DNA of 64,000 bases from Meconema thalassinum (taxonomy: Eukaryota; Arthropoda; Insecta; Orthoptera; Tettigoniidae), in NCBI GenBank assembly GCA_946902985.2, contig OX336393.1:358032779-358096778 (forward strand). Reading direction: 5' to 3'. The position numbers and the translations under genes were made by a program. The notes beneath the pieces were generated by a model. It had not been told where the DNA came from, made no database searches, and saw only the letters and a list, made by a program, of their open reading frames with translations. The first letter of the stretch is position 1, and each line of letters starts with the position of its first letter. Shown here piece after piece: positions 62,836-64,000 of this stretch.

Positions 62836-64000
62836 GAAACAGACAATTTCGATGAAAATACCTAAAAAATGAACCTAATACAAAATAGTAGCCTCAAAGA
62901 GCATTAATCCACCATAAAACCACAAATAGTCCACCAAAGAAATACAATAAAAAGGAATTTTGAAACCAACCATCTACAAGACAGCACCATCCATATTACA
63001 CTTCAAATCACCTGCCCAACTCACTGCACTTCTGGAAACATACAAGGATAAGTAACGACGGTCATCGGCAACAGCCAGATCTAAGTCGCAATAAATCCCA
63101 GCTGCAAAATCAGCAGTATTCTCAAAATAGCTCACTAAAAGTAATCTACATCATGATCAAAATATGGAAGGAAGCCAAATTAACTTTAAATAATAATTGG
63201 CTCAAGGCTATATGTCCAAAACCAAAAAAATCTATATAAACAAAAAATCAAACTGAACTAAAAATTTAACTAACATTCCCGGAAGTGGAGTGAAAAGAGA
63301 AGCACGAGAGTCTCAATCAGGTTACTCGCAATCGTAACTTTCAGATAATAGTGCCTTCCAACAGATTGATAGGCACATGTCACATCGAGACTGGGAAGAA
63401 ATTGACTATAGACTTGATATCTGCAGAATCAGTCGAAGAGCACACATGGAGCACTTATGAAATGTAAAACATGTATCAGAATTTTGTTTTTGAGTTTTTC
63501 TACATTGCTATAAGGTTTTGTGATGCTCTGTCAAATAATATAGACGCAATGAATTAATGAAACCGCTCCAATCATTTGTAATAACTTGGGAGCAGATTTT
63601 TCGAAAATGCACATATGCAAATGCATATTTTAGGGTTTATTGGAATGTTTGCTTATTCTGAACATAACAGCATATTTTAGCGTATACAGTTGAAATTAAG
63701 TATAATTTAAGACATTTTGAACAAAATAGGTTTCGCCTGCGTGTTGGACATCCCTTGTAAGCAACTTTCTGATCAACAGATTAAAAATTAATATTTTACG
63801 CAAGCATGCTGCCTGGTTATTTCAAGAAGGGAATGGGGTGGGACATTCCTTTCACCATCTCGGCAGTCAGTAGCCCGGGGTTAGTTTTGTGGGGAGTTTC
63901 TTCAGTTAATGTGTTACTTTATTCTTAGTCTGCATATCCTTAACTCAAGTTGCCTAAAGGGAAGAGCAGCAGAAAGTATTTTATGTTCGACGATGTCGAA
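62836..64000. other. No recognised feature
   Basis: A- and C-rich then AT-rich sequence without a supportable gene or element. Confidence 0.4.

Overview
This is a stretch of a large, repeat-rich eukaryotic genome, most likely an arthropod and probably an insect. That identification is an inference from the mix of RTE-type LINEs, tRNA-headed SINEs, a GTF2IRD2-like hAT, a Harbinger-type element and DINE/Helentron-like elements. Long stretches are AT-rich, with no operons or dense coding. I see no intact protein-coding gene. The only open reading frame with gene-like context is a possible terminal exon on the minus strand (3096-3440), which has a pyrimidine-rich AG in front of it and an AATAAA behind its stop. 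Everything else that reads as protein is transposase or reverse-transcriptase debris.

Layout. 1-5.6 kb: a Tc1-like MITE (378-920), an 84-bp tandem repeat, the candidate exon and a SINE cluster. 5.8-8.24 kb: a 5'-truncated RTE-type LINE with stops and a frameshift. 8.3-12.6 kb: SINEs, and a 500-bp inverted-repeat element (9392-9891) carrying a hammerhead ribozyme in each arm. 12.8-15.7 kb: two LINE remnants, a 479-bp insertion with a degenerate hammerhead-like end, and an inverted-repeat DNA element. 17.8-20.8 kb: minisatellite-bearing repeats including the first Helentron-like element. 21.9-23.2 kb: a 419-bp tandem repeat. 23.5-24.6 kb: a SINE split by a LINE 3' end. 25.9-26.7 kb: 75-bp and 68-bp tandem repeats. 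27.5-29.8 kb: SINE and LINE debris and a Harbinger-like element. 33.4-36.3 kb: a complex inverted-repeat element and a second Helentron-like element. 37.7-40 kb: SINEs, two of them recently moved with perfect target duplications. 41.4-43.8 kb: a complete but inactivated hAT with 8-bp target duplication. 45-53.4 kb: a cluster of Helentron-like elements, two head to head. 53.4-56.5 kb: a LINE split by another LINE. 56.5-60.6 kb: SINE-in-SINE and LINE-in-SINE nests and a second hammerhead element (58312-58708). 60.8-62.4 kb: a long Helentron-like element. 62.4-64 kb: mostly featureless.

The most interesting object is the hammerhead element. Its two copies end in target-site duplications of the length made by target-primed reverse transcription. 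Its arms contain nearly all conserved hammerhead core positions, a 9-nt complementarity between the two ribozyme loops, and a short block repeated at unit spacing, as expected for copying of a circular or multimeric RNA of about 250 nt. In the second copy one arm begins at the predicted self-cleavage site. It has no ORF, so an LINE or Penelope-like element would have to mobilise it. A second theme is modular SINEs: at least six tRNA-derived heads are combined with a shared central domain and exchangeable 3' tails. A third is a set of at least seven elements of unrelated interior sharing one 3'-terminal hairpin followed by CTTGTT.
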